24,792 nucleotides of DNA from Oscillospiraceae bacterium (GTDB lineage Bacteria > Bacillota > Clostridia > UMGS1883). The notes under the pieces are model-generated. The model made no database searches, was not told the DNA's origin, and saw nothing but the letters and a program-made list of their open reading frames with translations. Where the stretch lies: positions 1-24,792 of the forward strand of contig SVJI01000005.1 in the NCBI GenBank assembly GCA_015069065.1, read 5' to 3'. Position numbers and translations under genes: made by a program. Below are positions 1-6,490 of this stretch, one piece after another (position 1 is the stretch's first letter; every line of letters starts with the position of its first letter).

Positions 1-936
1 ATTGGGGAAATCTGACCCGTCTGTTCCTACGACCCGCGCGCCGGCTTCCTTTGCAACATCAGGCATAATTTCCGGAGTGGGGTTTGCCATGGGGAACAAA
101 ATTGCATTCTCTGCCATGGATTTCACCATATCTGCCGTAACAAGATTGGGTGCGGAAACACCAATAAACACGTCGCACCCTGAAAGAGCATCTGCAAGTG
201 TTCCCTGTTTTTGCTCAAGGTTTGTCACGCTCGCAATTTCCTCCTGTGCGGTGTTGTTATTGGGATTTCCCTTATATATAATTCCAAATCTGTCGCAATA
301 TGTAAGATTTTTTACACCCATATTCATAAGATGCTTTCCTATGGCAATACCGGCACTGCCTGCACCGTTTATAACAACCTTTATTTTATCTATATCTTTC
401 TTTACGAGCTTAAGCGCATTGATAAGTGCCGCTGCAACAACAATAGCAGTGCCGTGCTGGTCATCGTGGAATATGGGAATATCACATATCTCCTTAAGCT
501 TTTCCTCGATTTCAAAGCAACGCGGTGCAGAAATATCCTCGAGATTTACTCCGCCAAAGCTTCCTGACAGAAGATATATTGTGCGCACAATCTCATCAAC
601 GTCCTTTGATTTAATACACAGCGGGAACGCATCCACATCTGCAAATTCTTTAAAAAGGCTGCATTTACCCTCCATAACAGGCATACCAGCCTCGGGACCG
701 ATATCCCCAAGTCCTAAAATCGCAGTGCCGTCGGTCACAACAGCAACGAGGTTTGAGCGGCGTGTAAGCTCGTAGGACTTATCAATGTCCTTGTTTATAA
801 CAAGGCATGGTTCGGCTACACCGGGAGTATATGCCAGTGACAGGTCCTCCTTTGTGTTAATGCTTGCGCGGGATACAACCTCTATTTTTCCGCGCCATTC
901 GTAATGCTTTTTCAATGATTCCTGTCTGATATCCAT
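1..936 (-). CDS. NAD(P)-dependent malic enzyme, 3' end cut by window edge
   Basis: This gene encodes a malic enzyme, which oxidatively decarboxylates malate to pyruvate and CO2 in the cytoplasm. The 312 visible codons run off the window edge, and short bacterial malic enzymes are about 390-410 residues, so roughly the last quarter is missing. The protein begins MDIRQESLKKHYEWRGKIEV. It carries the N-terminal motif AYTPGVAEP (about residues 35-43) with the conserved Tyr, the metal and substrate motif FHDDQHGTA, and the nucleotide-binding motif GAGSAGIAIG. The visible end, GTDGSDFPN, is also typical of the family. The ATG at 936 follows a GGGAGG site, and the upstream dehydrogenase gene stops 2 bases before it, so the two are one operon. 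The family is certain; NAD versus NADP preference is not readable here. Confidence 0.93.
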   Translation of the reverse strand, partial: MDIRQESLKKHYEWRGKIEVVSRASINTKEDLSLAYTPGVAEPCLVINKDIDKSYELTRRSNLVAVVTDGTAILGLGDIGPEAGMPVMEGKCSLFKEFADVDAFPLCIKSKDVDEIVRTIYLLSGSFGGVNLEDISAPRCFEIEEKLKEICDIPIFHDDQHGTAIVVAAALINALKLVKKDIDKIKVVINGAGSAGIAIGKHLMNMGVKNLTYCDRFGIIYKGNPNNNTAQEEIASVTNLEQKQGTLADALSGCDVFIGVSAPNLVTADMVKSMAENAILFPMANPTPEIMPDVAKEAGARVVGTDGSDFPN

Positions 937-938
937 TT

Positions 939-2051
939 TTAATCCTCCCACGGGAACTTATACTGTGTAAGCCCCAGTTCGTCTCTTACTGCAATAATTT
1001 CTTTCTGTACAGACTCGTTAATCGGAACACCGTCTTTTCTTGCAAGGCGAATTTCATACTCTTTCTCTCCGGCAGTATATATACGCTGTGCATCAGGTGC
1101 CTTTTTTGAAGCACGCATGCTGCGGCATATTTCCCCTGCTTTTTTGCGTGCAATATCTTCACCCATAAAATGGTCTGTATCAATTGCTATAAACCAATGA
1201 CCGAGCTGATAAGGACGGATATTACCGTTTTCATCCTTTCCGTCGAGGTCTTTTCCGTATGCACCGTCCTGAAGAATAGAGGAGAAAAACTCAACTGCAA
1301 GTGCAAAACCGTAACCCTTATAGCCACCGAGAGCTTCACCAATTCCGCCAAGTGTTGTAAGCGCTGCGCTGCCACCGCGTATTTTCTTAAGTGCTACTCC
1401 TGCATCGCCCTCAATCGCCTCACCATTTATTCCAATAATTGTGCCGGGGTGAACATCCTCGCCTATTCTTTCATAATATTCAACTTTACCGTTCTGTGTA
1501 ATTGATGTTGCACAGTCAAAATTGAAATCAAACGCTTCGTCAGTGGGAACACCAATTGTAAAAGGATTTGTGCCAAACATACCCTCTACACCGTGTGTAG
1601 GTGCAACGGAGGGGCGAGCATTTGTACCTGTCATACCGATACAGCCTGCCTTTGTTGCCATGGAAGAATAGTAACCTGCAATACCGTAGTGACAGGAGTT
1701 ACGTACAACAACCATACCCATGCCGTATTCTTTTGCCTTGTTTATAGCCATGCTCATAGCTTTATAACCAATTACCTGACCCATTCCGTGATGTCCGTCT
1801 ATAACTGCAGTTGTGGGGGTTTCTTTTATAATTTCAAAATTCGTTACCGCCTGCTGAATACCTGCTTTAATACGGTCAAGATAAACGGGCTTAAAACGGT
1901 TTACGCCGTGTGATTCAATACCCCTCTTATCTGATTCCAAAAGCACATCTGCGCAAATTTTGGCATCCTCTTCAGGGATTCCGTACCCTATGAATGCATC
2001 TGTTACGAAATCAGTGATGGTTTTCCAATCTACTATGTTTGTCTTTGCCAT
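939..2051 (-). CDS. Ldh_2-family malate/L-lactate dehydrogenase
   Basis: This is a 370-residue NAD(P)-dependent 2-hydroxyacid dehydrogenase of the Ldh_2 family (malate, sulfolactate, ureidoglycolate and lactate dehydrogenases), which is unrelated to Rossmann-fold LDH/MDH. Typical motifs are present: DKRGIESHGVNR near the N-terminus, NSCHYGIAGYYS containing the catalytic His, GTNPFTIGVP, and the late glycine-rich GGYKGYGFALAVEF. The reading frame stays open 38 codons further upstream, but ATG 2051 was chosen because GGAGGAG lies just before it and homology begins with MAKTNIVDWK. The upstream extension would also overlap the promoter and leader hairpin. Co-transcription with a malic enzyme suggests malate as substrate (malate-oxaloacetate or malate-pyruvate flux), but this is inference; lactate or another hydroxyacid remains possible. 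Confidence 0.88.
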   Translation of the reverse strand: MAKTNIVDWKTITDFVTDAFIGYGIPEEDAKICADVLLESDKRGIESHGVNRFKPVYLDRIKAGIQQAVTNFEIIKETPTTAVIDGHHGMGQVIGYKAMSMAINKAKEYGMGMVVVRNSCHYGIAGYYSSMATKAGCIGMTGTNARPSVAPTHGVEGMFGTNPFTIGVPTDEAFDFNFDCATSITQNGKVEYYERIGEDVHPGTIIGINGEAIEGDAGVALKKIRGGSAALTTLGGIGEALGGYKGYGFALAVEFFSSILQDGAYGKDLDGKDENGNIRPYQLGHWFIAIDTDHFMGEDIARKKAGEICRSMRASKKAPDAQRIYTAGEKEYEIRLARKDGVPINESVQKEIIAVRDELGLTQYKFPWED

Positions 2052-2128
2052 TATACTCTCCTCCAACTTAATACAAAATATAAAAAGAGCGCACCTATTC
2101 CTAAAACAAGTGCGCTCCAAAACTCCAT
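2051..2128 (-). CDS. Possible 25-codon leader reading frame
   Basis: An ATG about two bases from the predicted transcription start opens a 25-codon frame, MEFWSALVLGIGALFLYFVL followed by five more residues (SWRRV). The peptide would be a single hydrophobic helix with a basic end. Its stop TAA overlaps the ATG of the downstream dehydrogenase as TAATG, and the frame spans the leader hairpin. There is no ribosome-binding site before it, so it would need leaderless initiation. It may be fortuitous. Confidence 0.22.
   Translation of the reverse strand: MEFWSALVLGIGALFLYFVLSWRRV
2082..2117 (-). terminator. Terminator-like hairpin in the dehydrogenase operon leader
   Basis: On the minus strand an 8-bp perfect stem (GAGCGCAC / GTGCGCTC, arms 2110-2117 and 2087-2094) with a 15-base loop is followed directly by TTTTTA. 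It lies between the predicted start of transcription (about 2130) and the start codon at 2051. No minus-strand gene ends upstream, so it cannot simply terminate a preceding gene. It could attenuate the operon or act as a 5' stabilising stem. Confidence 0.6.
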
Positions 2129-2136
2129 GCAAATTC

Positions 2137-2165
2137 ATTTTAATACACTTTTTGATTTTTGTCAA
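2137..2165 (-). promoter_or_regulatory. Sigma-A promoter of the dehydrogenase-malic enzyme operon
   Basis: On the minus strand TTGACA (2160-2165) and TAAAAT (2137-2142) are separated by exactly 17 bases. This is a near-consensus housekeeping promoter with a predicted start near 2130. Confidence 0.75.
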
Positions 2166-2217
2166 CGTTTATTTTATGCTTTTTAGTAATCATATTCTTT
2201 AAAGGCAGACTTTTTTG

Positions 2218-2246
2218 TTGTAACGGAGAAATTTTTGTGGTAAAAT
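2218..2246 (+). promoter_or_regulatory. Sigma-A-like promoter of the DUF6062-like gene
   Basis: TTGTAA (2218-2223) and TAAAAT (2241-2246) are separated by 17 bases, and TGG before the -10 box makes it an extended -10 element. It lies 28 bases upstream of the ATG and is divergent from the promoter at 2137-2165. Confidence 0.6.
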
Positions 2247-2274
2247 AGTAAAGAGTTACAAGGAGTGTTGACTG

Positions 2275-2970
2275 ATGAAAGAACGAATATACAGCATCCC
2301 CCTTACAGAAGCGCTCGAGGAAAATTGCGGATGCATACTGTGTACACTGGAAAAGAGGCTGGAGGAGCAAGCGTGTGAATATTTCCTGGGACCATCCATG
2401 ATGGAGCCTGACAGCCGCGAAATAACAAATGAGAAAGGCTTCTGCCGCAGACATATGCGGATGCTTTTTGACCGAAACAACAGATTGAGTCTGGCATTGA
2501 TGCTGGAAACCCACGTTAAAGAAACCCAAAATAAGCTTACAGTAAAAAAGGATAAAGGACTTTTAAATAAAAAATCCGCCGCCTTTCTTACAGGTGAGGA
2601 TATCTATTCCATTACGAAAAGCTGCGCCCTTTGCGATAAGCTTAATTCACAGATGTATGCTGCCGCAGGGAACCTTGCATACCTGTGGAGCTGTGAGGAC
2701 GACTTCCGTAAAAAGTTTGAAAGCACAGGCGGATTATGCCTTGAACATACTGCACTGGTTCTTTCCGCGTGTGATAACGAGCTTCACTCAAAGAAAAAGG
2801 ATGAATTTATAAAGCTGCTGATTTCGATGCAGCAGGAGGAACTTTCCCGACTTTATGATAATTTACACGCATTCACGATTTCCTTTGATTACAGAAACGC
2901 TGGAAAGGAGCTTTCTCAAAACGAAAAAGAATCTGTACATACAGCAATTAAGCATTTAACTAAATACTAA
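2275..2970 (+). CDS. DUF6062-like Cys/His-rich protein
   Basis: This 231-residue soluble protein resembles the DUF6062 family; no function is known to me. It contains two copies of one arrangement. Cys20-x2-Cys23 is followed 33 residues later by Cys57-x2-His60 (in GFCRRH). Cys117-x2-Cys120 (in SCALCD) is followed 34 residues later by Cys155-x2-His158 (in GGLCLEH). Such spaced CxxC/CxxH sets are compatible with two metal (zinc) sites, which is inference. The rest is predicted mostly helical and charged, without signal peptide or membrane segment. The start ATG follows AAGGAG by ten bases and has its own promoter. A terminator follows, so the gene is probably monocistronic. Confidence 0.7.
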   Translation: MKERIYSIPLTEALEENCGCILCTLEKRLEEQACEYFLGPSMMEPDSREITNEKGFCRRHMRMLFDRNNRLSLALMLETHVKETQNKLTVKKDKGLLNKKSAAFLTGEDIYSITKSCALCDKLNSQMYAAAGNLAYLWSCEDDFRKKFESTGGLCLEHTALVLSACDNELHSKKKDEFIKLLISMQQEELSRLYDNLHAFTISFDYRNAGKELSQNEKESVHTAIKHLTKY

Positions 2971-2986
2971 TTGCTTTTTTGGAAAA

Positions 2987-3021
2987 AATAACACATAGGC
3001 TTATGCTCTATGTGTTATTTT
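2987..3021 (+). terminator. Intrinsic terminator after the DUF6062-like gene
   Basis: A perfect 12-bp inverted repeat (AATAACACATAG, 2987-2998; CTATGTGTTATT, 3008-3019) with a 9-base loop ends in TTTT. It lies only six bases before the Shine-Dalgarno site of the next gene, so that gene depends on read-through or a promoter not evident here. Confidence 0.7.
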
Positions 3022-3037
3022 ATTAGGAGTTGAAAAA

Positions 3038-3760
3038 ATGAATCAAAAAATACATCTGTCCCTTAATTATGGAGAAATCATCGACCTTTACGGACTTAGC
3101 CTTATTGACGGGGTATATCACATATTTTTTCTTTATAAAAATGAAAGGCAAATGAAACAATGGGGACATTTTTCGACAAAGGATTTTTTGGAATATAAAT
3201 TTACCACAGGCAGAGCAGACATAATCGGCTATAAAACAGGCAACACTCACTTTTTCGCCAATACTAACGGAGAAATGCTTATGATGGAGCTGATAAAACC
3301 GCCGTCACAATCAAGGCGCAGTTTCTTTTCTCTTCCTAAAAAAGTGGTTGTAAATCATGAGGAAATGCTAGAGTACCCTGCCCCCAATCTTCATGAATTA
3401 CGCGAATACAAACGAACGGTGCAGCTTCACGAGGGGGAAAGTGCCGATACTTTCGGCTCAGTTTTTGAGGCTGTAATGACTTTTTCTGAGGATATATACT
3501 CTCTGTGTTTAGGAAACAGCATACTGCTTAAATGCCACAATGGGGATTTCACTGTCGAACACGATAATTTTAAGCAAAGCTTTAACGCTGAGGACTTTAA
3601 AACCATACATTTATTTTCAGATACCGCTTCAGTTGAAATTTTTGTTGGCGGCAGAGTCCTGTCACTGCCTGTTATTCAGGACGAAAAAGGCACGGTCAGA
3701 ATCCTTTCGGGAAACTGCCGTGCCGACATATATAAATTAAAAAGCATTATAATCAAGTAG
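3038..3760 (+). CDS. Miniature GH32-like protein lacking the catalytic middle
   Basis: The 240-residue product resembles both ends of glycoside hydrolase family 32 (sucrose-6-phosphate hydrolase, levanase), whose members are about 480-500 residues. Residues 15-50 (IIDLYGLSLIDGVYHIFFLY, then KQWGHFSTKDFLEY) match the first blade motif xNDPNGL...YHLFYQY...WGHxxSKDLxxW; an Asp remains where the family has its nucleophile, but the NDPNG context is lost. Residues 110-240 (EYPAPNLHELRE; IHLFSDTASVEIFVGG) match the C-terminal beta-sandwich, whose hallmark is FxDxSSVEIFxN. The RDP and EC motifs between them are absent. There is no signal peptide. The ATG follows GGAG by eight bases. The frame is intact, so it is either a repurposed non-catalytic domain or an in-frame deletion remnant. 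Its end overlaps the convergent gene by 24 bases. Confidence 0.6.
   Translation: MNQKIHLSLNYGEIIDLYGLSLIDGVYHIFFLYKNERQMKQWGHFSTKDFLEYKFTTGRADIIGYKTGNTHFFANTNGEMLMMELIKPPSQSRRSFFSLPKKVVVNHEEMLEYPAPNLHELREYKRTVQLHEGESADTFGSVFEAVMTFSEDIYSLCLGNSILLKCHNGDFTVEHDNFKQSFNAEDFKTIHLFSDTASVEIFVGGRVLSLPVIQDEKGTVRILSGNCRADIYKLKSIIIK
3684..3724 (-). terminator. Minus-strand terminator embedded in the GH32-like gene
   Basis: Read on the minus strand, GGCACGG (3718-3724) pairs with CCGTGCC (3689-3695), the stem is extended inward by CAG/CTG across a bulged A, and five T residues (3684-3688) follow. It lies 12 bases beyond the stop codon of the glutamate-cysteine ligase-like gene and entirely inside the coding region of the convergent gene. 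Confidence 0.65.
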
Positions 3761-4945
3761 GTGCTGCTCGCCCATGCCGCGCTTTTCAAGTCCCTCACGA
3801 GCAATTTCAAGAAGCTTGACACATAACTCAGAAAGCAGATATAAGGGAGCAATTTCCTCTTCTCTCCCCTCTGCGGCAAGCTTTCTTAATTGTGAGGGTT
3901 TAAGGTTTATTTTGCAATCGGCAATAAATAAATCAAGTGCTGCTTGCGCCTTTTCAAGGTTATTGAGAACACCCAGATTAAACGCAGGGGGAGCAAAAAA
4001 TCTGCCCTCTTTTTGTGTGCAGTCGCTGCGCACCTCCAGCGTTCCCCTGCTCGTAAGCTCTACATTACGGAAAGACAGGTAACATTCAATATCCTCTTCC
4101 CTCGCGTCATAGCGCTCATCAGTAAAATAATCCCTTATCTTCACAGGTTCAAAAACCTCGTATTCTCCGTTCCTAATACGGTTAAACAACCCTTTTTCAA
4201 GGTAAAAATCAACGATATCGTCGATTGTCTCAAAATTTCTATCAACACTGCCGGTAATTTCAGGACAGTTACCAAAGCCGCTGTTTTCCCAAAGATAGTC
4301 GCGGAAAATTCTCCACCCGCGCCCCTCAAAATCAGGGGAATTACCAAAAAGCAACGCCCTGACAAAATCCAGTCTGCAAAAGAGGGTGTATGCCTTTGGA
4401 AGCATACTTTCCTCTATATCAAGGTGCGTCTGTACGGAGGACATAAATGCCGGAAAGTCATTATATCCATGTTTTCCGGGAAAACTGTGCAGATACTCCT
4501 GTACCATGTTATATGTGGAAAAAGGAGTGTGATTAACACTGATATTTGCAAAATTCGGGTTAGTACCGCATGGAAAAAGTGCGTGATTTCCGCCTGACAA
4601 ATATTCCTGTACCATGCGGTAGTAGGAATCAAACCGACTTTTTATATCACACAGGTTATCGCCATACATCATTGAAAATTCAAAGTTGTTGTAAGAATTG
4701 TCAAAGCTTAGACAGTCCCCTGCACTGTTTTCCATAAAAAGCTTTTCCCTTGATGTTCCGTAAAGCACACAGGAAAAGCCCTTTTCCTCAATATAGTCCA
4801 TAATAGCGGCGACGAATGTCCTGTCGACATCGCCGCCGTTCTTATTTATTAACGGAAATTCAAGCTCCACCCCTATATTACGGGCGGTTTTTCCCGAAAA
4901 TGGCTTTATGAATCTGTTATATATGATTTCGCGTGGATTAAGCAT
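3737..4945 (-). CDS. Glutamate-cysteine ligase family protein
   Basis: The 402-residue protein belongs to the carboxylate-amine/glutamate-cysteine ligase (GCS2-like) fold by its N-terminal GVELEFPLI (about residues 25-33), where acidic side chains bind metal, and by the later ELTSRGTLEVRSDCTQ with a substrate-type Arg. The expected reaction is ATP-dependent formation of gamma-glutamylcysteine or a related gamma-glutamyl amide in the cytoplasm; the acceptor cannot be determined. No glutathione synthetase domain is fused and no gshB lies nearby, so the product might be gamma-glutamylcysteine itself or something else. The start ATG overlaps the stop of glyS as TAATG, which implies translational coupling; a GTG two codons upstream is an alternative. 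The terminator lies at 3684-3724. Confidence 0.65.
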   Translation of the reverse strand: MLNPREIIYNRFIKPFSGKTARNIGVELEFPLINKNGGDVDRTFVAAIMDYIEEKGFSCVLYGTSREKLFMENSAGDCLSFDNSYNNFEFSMMYGDNLCDIKSRFDSYYRMVQEYLSGGNHALFPCGTNPNFANISVNHTPFSTYNMVQEYLHSFPGKHGYNDFPAFMSSVQTHLDIEESMLPKAYTLFCRLDFVRALLFGNSPDFEGRGWRIFRDYLWENSGFGNCPEITGSVDRNFETIDDIVDFYLEKGLFNRIRNGEYEVFEPVKIRDYFTDERYDAREEDIECYLSFRNVELTSRGTLEVRSDCTQKEGRFFAPPAFNLGVLNNLEKAQAALDLFIADCKINLKPSQLRKLAAEGREEEIAPLYLLSELCVKLLEIAREGLEKRGMGEQHLLDYNAF

Positions 4946-6336
4946 TACCACTCAAGAAGCTGCTGCATATAAGAATCAAGCTCATCGATCTTAATTCTCT
5001 TCTGCTCCATAGTATCACGGTCACGAACTGTAACAGCCTCGTCCTCCAATGTATCAAAGTCAATTGTAATACATACAGGTGTTCCGATTTCGTCCTGTCT
5101 GCGGTAACGCTTACCTATAGAGCCTGCATCGTCATACTCACAGTTGTACTTTTTAATAAGCTTCTGATAAACCTCATCAGCCTTATCACCGAGCTTCTTT
5201 GAGAGGGGAAGAATTGCAGCCTTTACAGGTGCAAGTGCAGGATGAAGTCTGAGTACTGTACGTACATCACCCTCGCCCACTTCTTCCTCGTCATACGCTT
5301 CGCAAAGGAATGCCAGAGCAACACGATCTGCGCCCAATGACGGCTCTACTACGTAGGGAACATAACGCTCATTTGTTATCTGGTCGATATATTCCATGCT
5401 TTCACCACTGTGGTTCTGATGCTGAGTAAGGTCGAAATCAGTTCTGTCTGCTATACCCCACAGCTCGCCCCAGCCAAAGGGGAACATAAACTCAATATCT
5501 GTAGTCGCGTTTGAATAATGACTAAGCTCTTCAGGGCTATGGTCACGAAGTCTGATATTTTCCTCTTTCATACCAAGTGACAGGAGGAAATCTCTGCAGT
5601 AATCCTTCCAGTATTTAAACCACTCAAGGTCAGTACCGGGCTTACAGAAGAATTCAAGCTCCATCTGCTCAAACTCTCTCGTACGGAAAATGAAGTTACC
5701 GGGGGTAATCTCGTTTCTGAATGACTTACCAACCTGTGCAATACCGAAAGGAACTTTCTTACGGCTGGTTCGTGCAACATTTTTAAAGTTTACAAAAATA
5801 CCTTGTGCAGTTTCGGGACGCAGGTAAATTTCTGCCTTTGCATCCTCTGTTACACCCTGAAATGTTTTGAACATCAGGTTAAATTTACGTATATCAGTAA
5901 AGTTATGCTTTCCGCAGTCGGGGCAGTTAATATTGTTTTCGTGAATATAGCTGAGCATCTGCTCGTTGCTCCATCCGTCAACTACAATATCCTCTCCCTT
6001 TTCGTGGCAGAAATCTTCAATAAGCTTGTCCGCACGGTGTCTTGCCTTACACTCCTTACAATCCATGAGGGGGTCGGAAAATCCGCCTACGTGACCGCTT
6101 GCCACCCATACCTGAGGATTCATAAGTATTGCACAGTCAAGACCTACGTTATAAGGACTTTCTGTTACAAACTTTTTCCACCATGCGCGCTTTACGTTAT
6201 TTTTATATTCCACACCCAAGGGACCGTAATCCCATGTGTTTGAAAGACCGCCGTAAATTTCACTTCCGGCATAGACATATCCGCGGCCTTTGCAAAGTGC
6301 AACAATTTTCTCCATTGTTTTATCCTGATTTCTCAT
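4945..6336 (-). CDS. glyS: Glycine--tRNA ligase, homodimeric type
   Basis: This 463-residue class II synthetase charges tRNA-Gly. It is the single-chain alpha2 enzyme, not the alpha2beta2 GlyQ/GlyS form. Evidence includes the N-terminal GYVYAGSEIYGGLSNTWDYG, a Cys-containing insertion (DCKECKARH and NCPDCGKHNF), motif 2 FRNEITPGNFIFRTREFEQM, and motif 3 region PYVVEPSLGADR. The C-terminal anticodon-binding domain includes LHPALAPVKAAILPL. ATG 6336 is preferred (GGAGG nine bases upstream); a TTG one codon earlier is also possible. A strong promoter lies about 50 bases upstream, with a leader too short for a T-box. The next gene starts at its stop codon. Confidence 0.97.
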   Translation of the reverse strand: MRNQDKTMEKIVALCKGRGYVYAGSEIYGGLSNTWDYGPLGVEYKNNVKRAWWKKFVTESPYNVGLDCAILMNPQVWVASGHVGGFSDPLMDCKECKARHRADKLIEDFCHEKGEDIVVDGWSNEQMLSYIHENNINCPDCGKHNFTDIRKFNLMFKTFQGVTEDAKAEIYLRPETAQGIFVNFKNVARTSRKKVPFGIAQVGKSFRNEITPGNFIFRTREFEQMELEFFCKPGTDLEWFKYWKDYCRDFLLSLGMKEENIRLRDHSPEELSHYSNATTDIEFMFPFGWGELWGIADRTDFDLTQHQNHSGESMEYIDQITNERYVPYVVEPSLGADRVALAFLCEAYDEEEVGEGDVRTVLRLHPALAPVKAAILPLSKKLGDKADEVYQKLIKKYNCEYDDAGSIGKRYRRQDEIGTPVCITIDFDTLEDEAVTVRDRDTMEQKRIKIDELDSYMQQLLEW

Positions 6337-6383
6337 CAAAGGTTGCCTCCCTTAATCTAAACATAATTTTTCCATTATCCTAT

Positions 6384-6412
6384 ATTTTACCCCATATAGT
6401 GCAATTTGTCAA
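6384..6412 (-). promoter_or_regulatory. Sigma-A promoter of glyS
   Basis: On the minus strand TTGACA (6407-6412) and TAAAAT (6384-6389) are separated by 17 bases. The hexamers and spacing are the same as in the promoter at 2137-2165. Confidence 0.78.
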
Positions 6413-6434
6413 CCAATAAGGGAAATAAAAGGGT

Positions 6435-6482
6435 AAAAAGAGGAGGTGTAAAAAAGCATATTTTTTTACACCTCCTCTTTTT
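6435..6482 (-). terminator. Intrinsic terminator of the Gfo/Idh/MocA gene
   Basis: A perfect 21-bp inverted repeat (6435-6455 and 6462-6482) with a six-base loop has A/T tracts at both ends and a core GGAGGTGTAAAAAA. It begins eight bases beyond the stop codon of the oxidoreductase gene and isolates it from glyS. It shares its core with the terminators at 8755-8795 and 12686-12734. Confidence 0.85.
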
Positions 6483-6490
6483 AAATCCCT

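Noticed and set aside
1..936. Truncated malic enzyme as a pseudogene
   Set aside because: The frame is open to the window edge and all motifs are intact; the truncation is caused by the window boundary.
6337..6434. T-box or riboswitch in front of glyS or valS
   Set aside because: Both leaders between promoter and first start codon are only a few tens of bases long, too short for a T-box, and no T-box consensus was seen.
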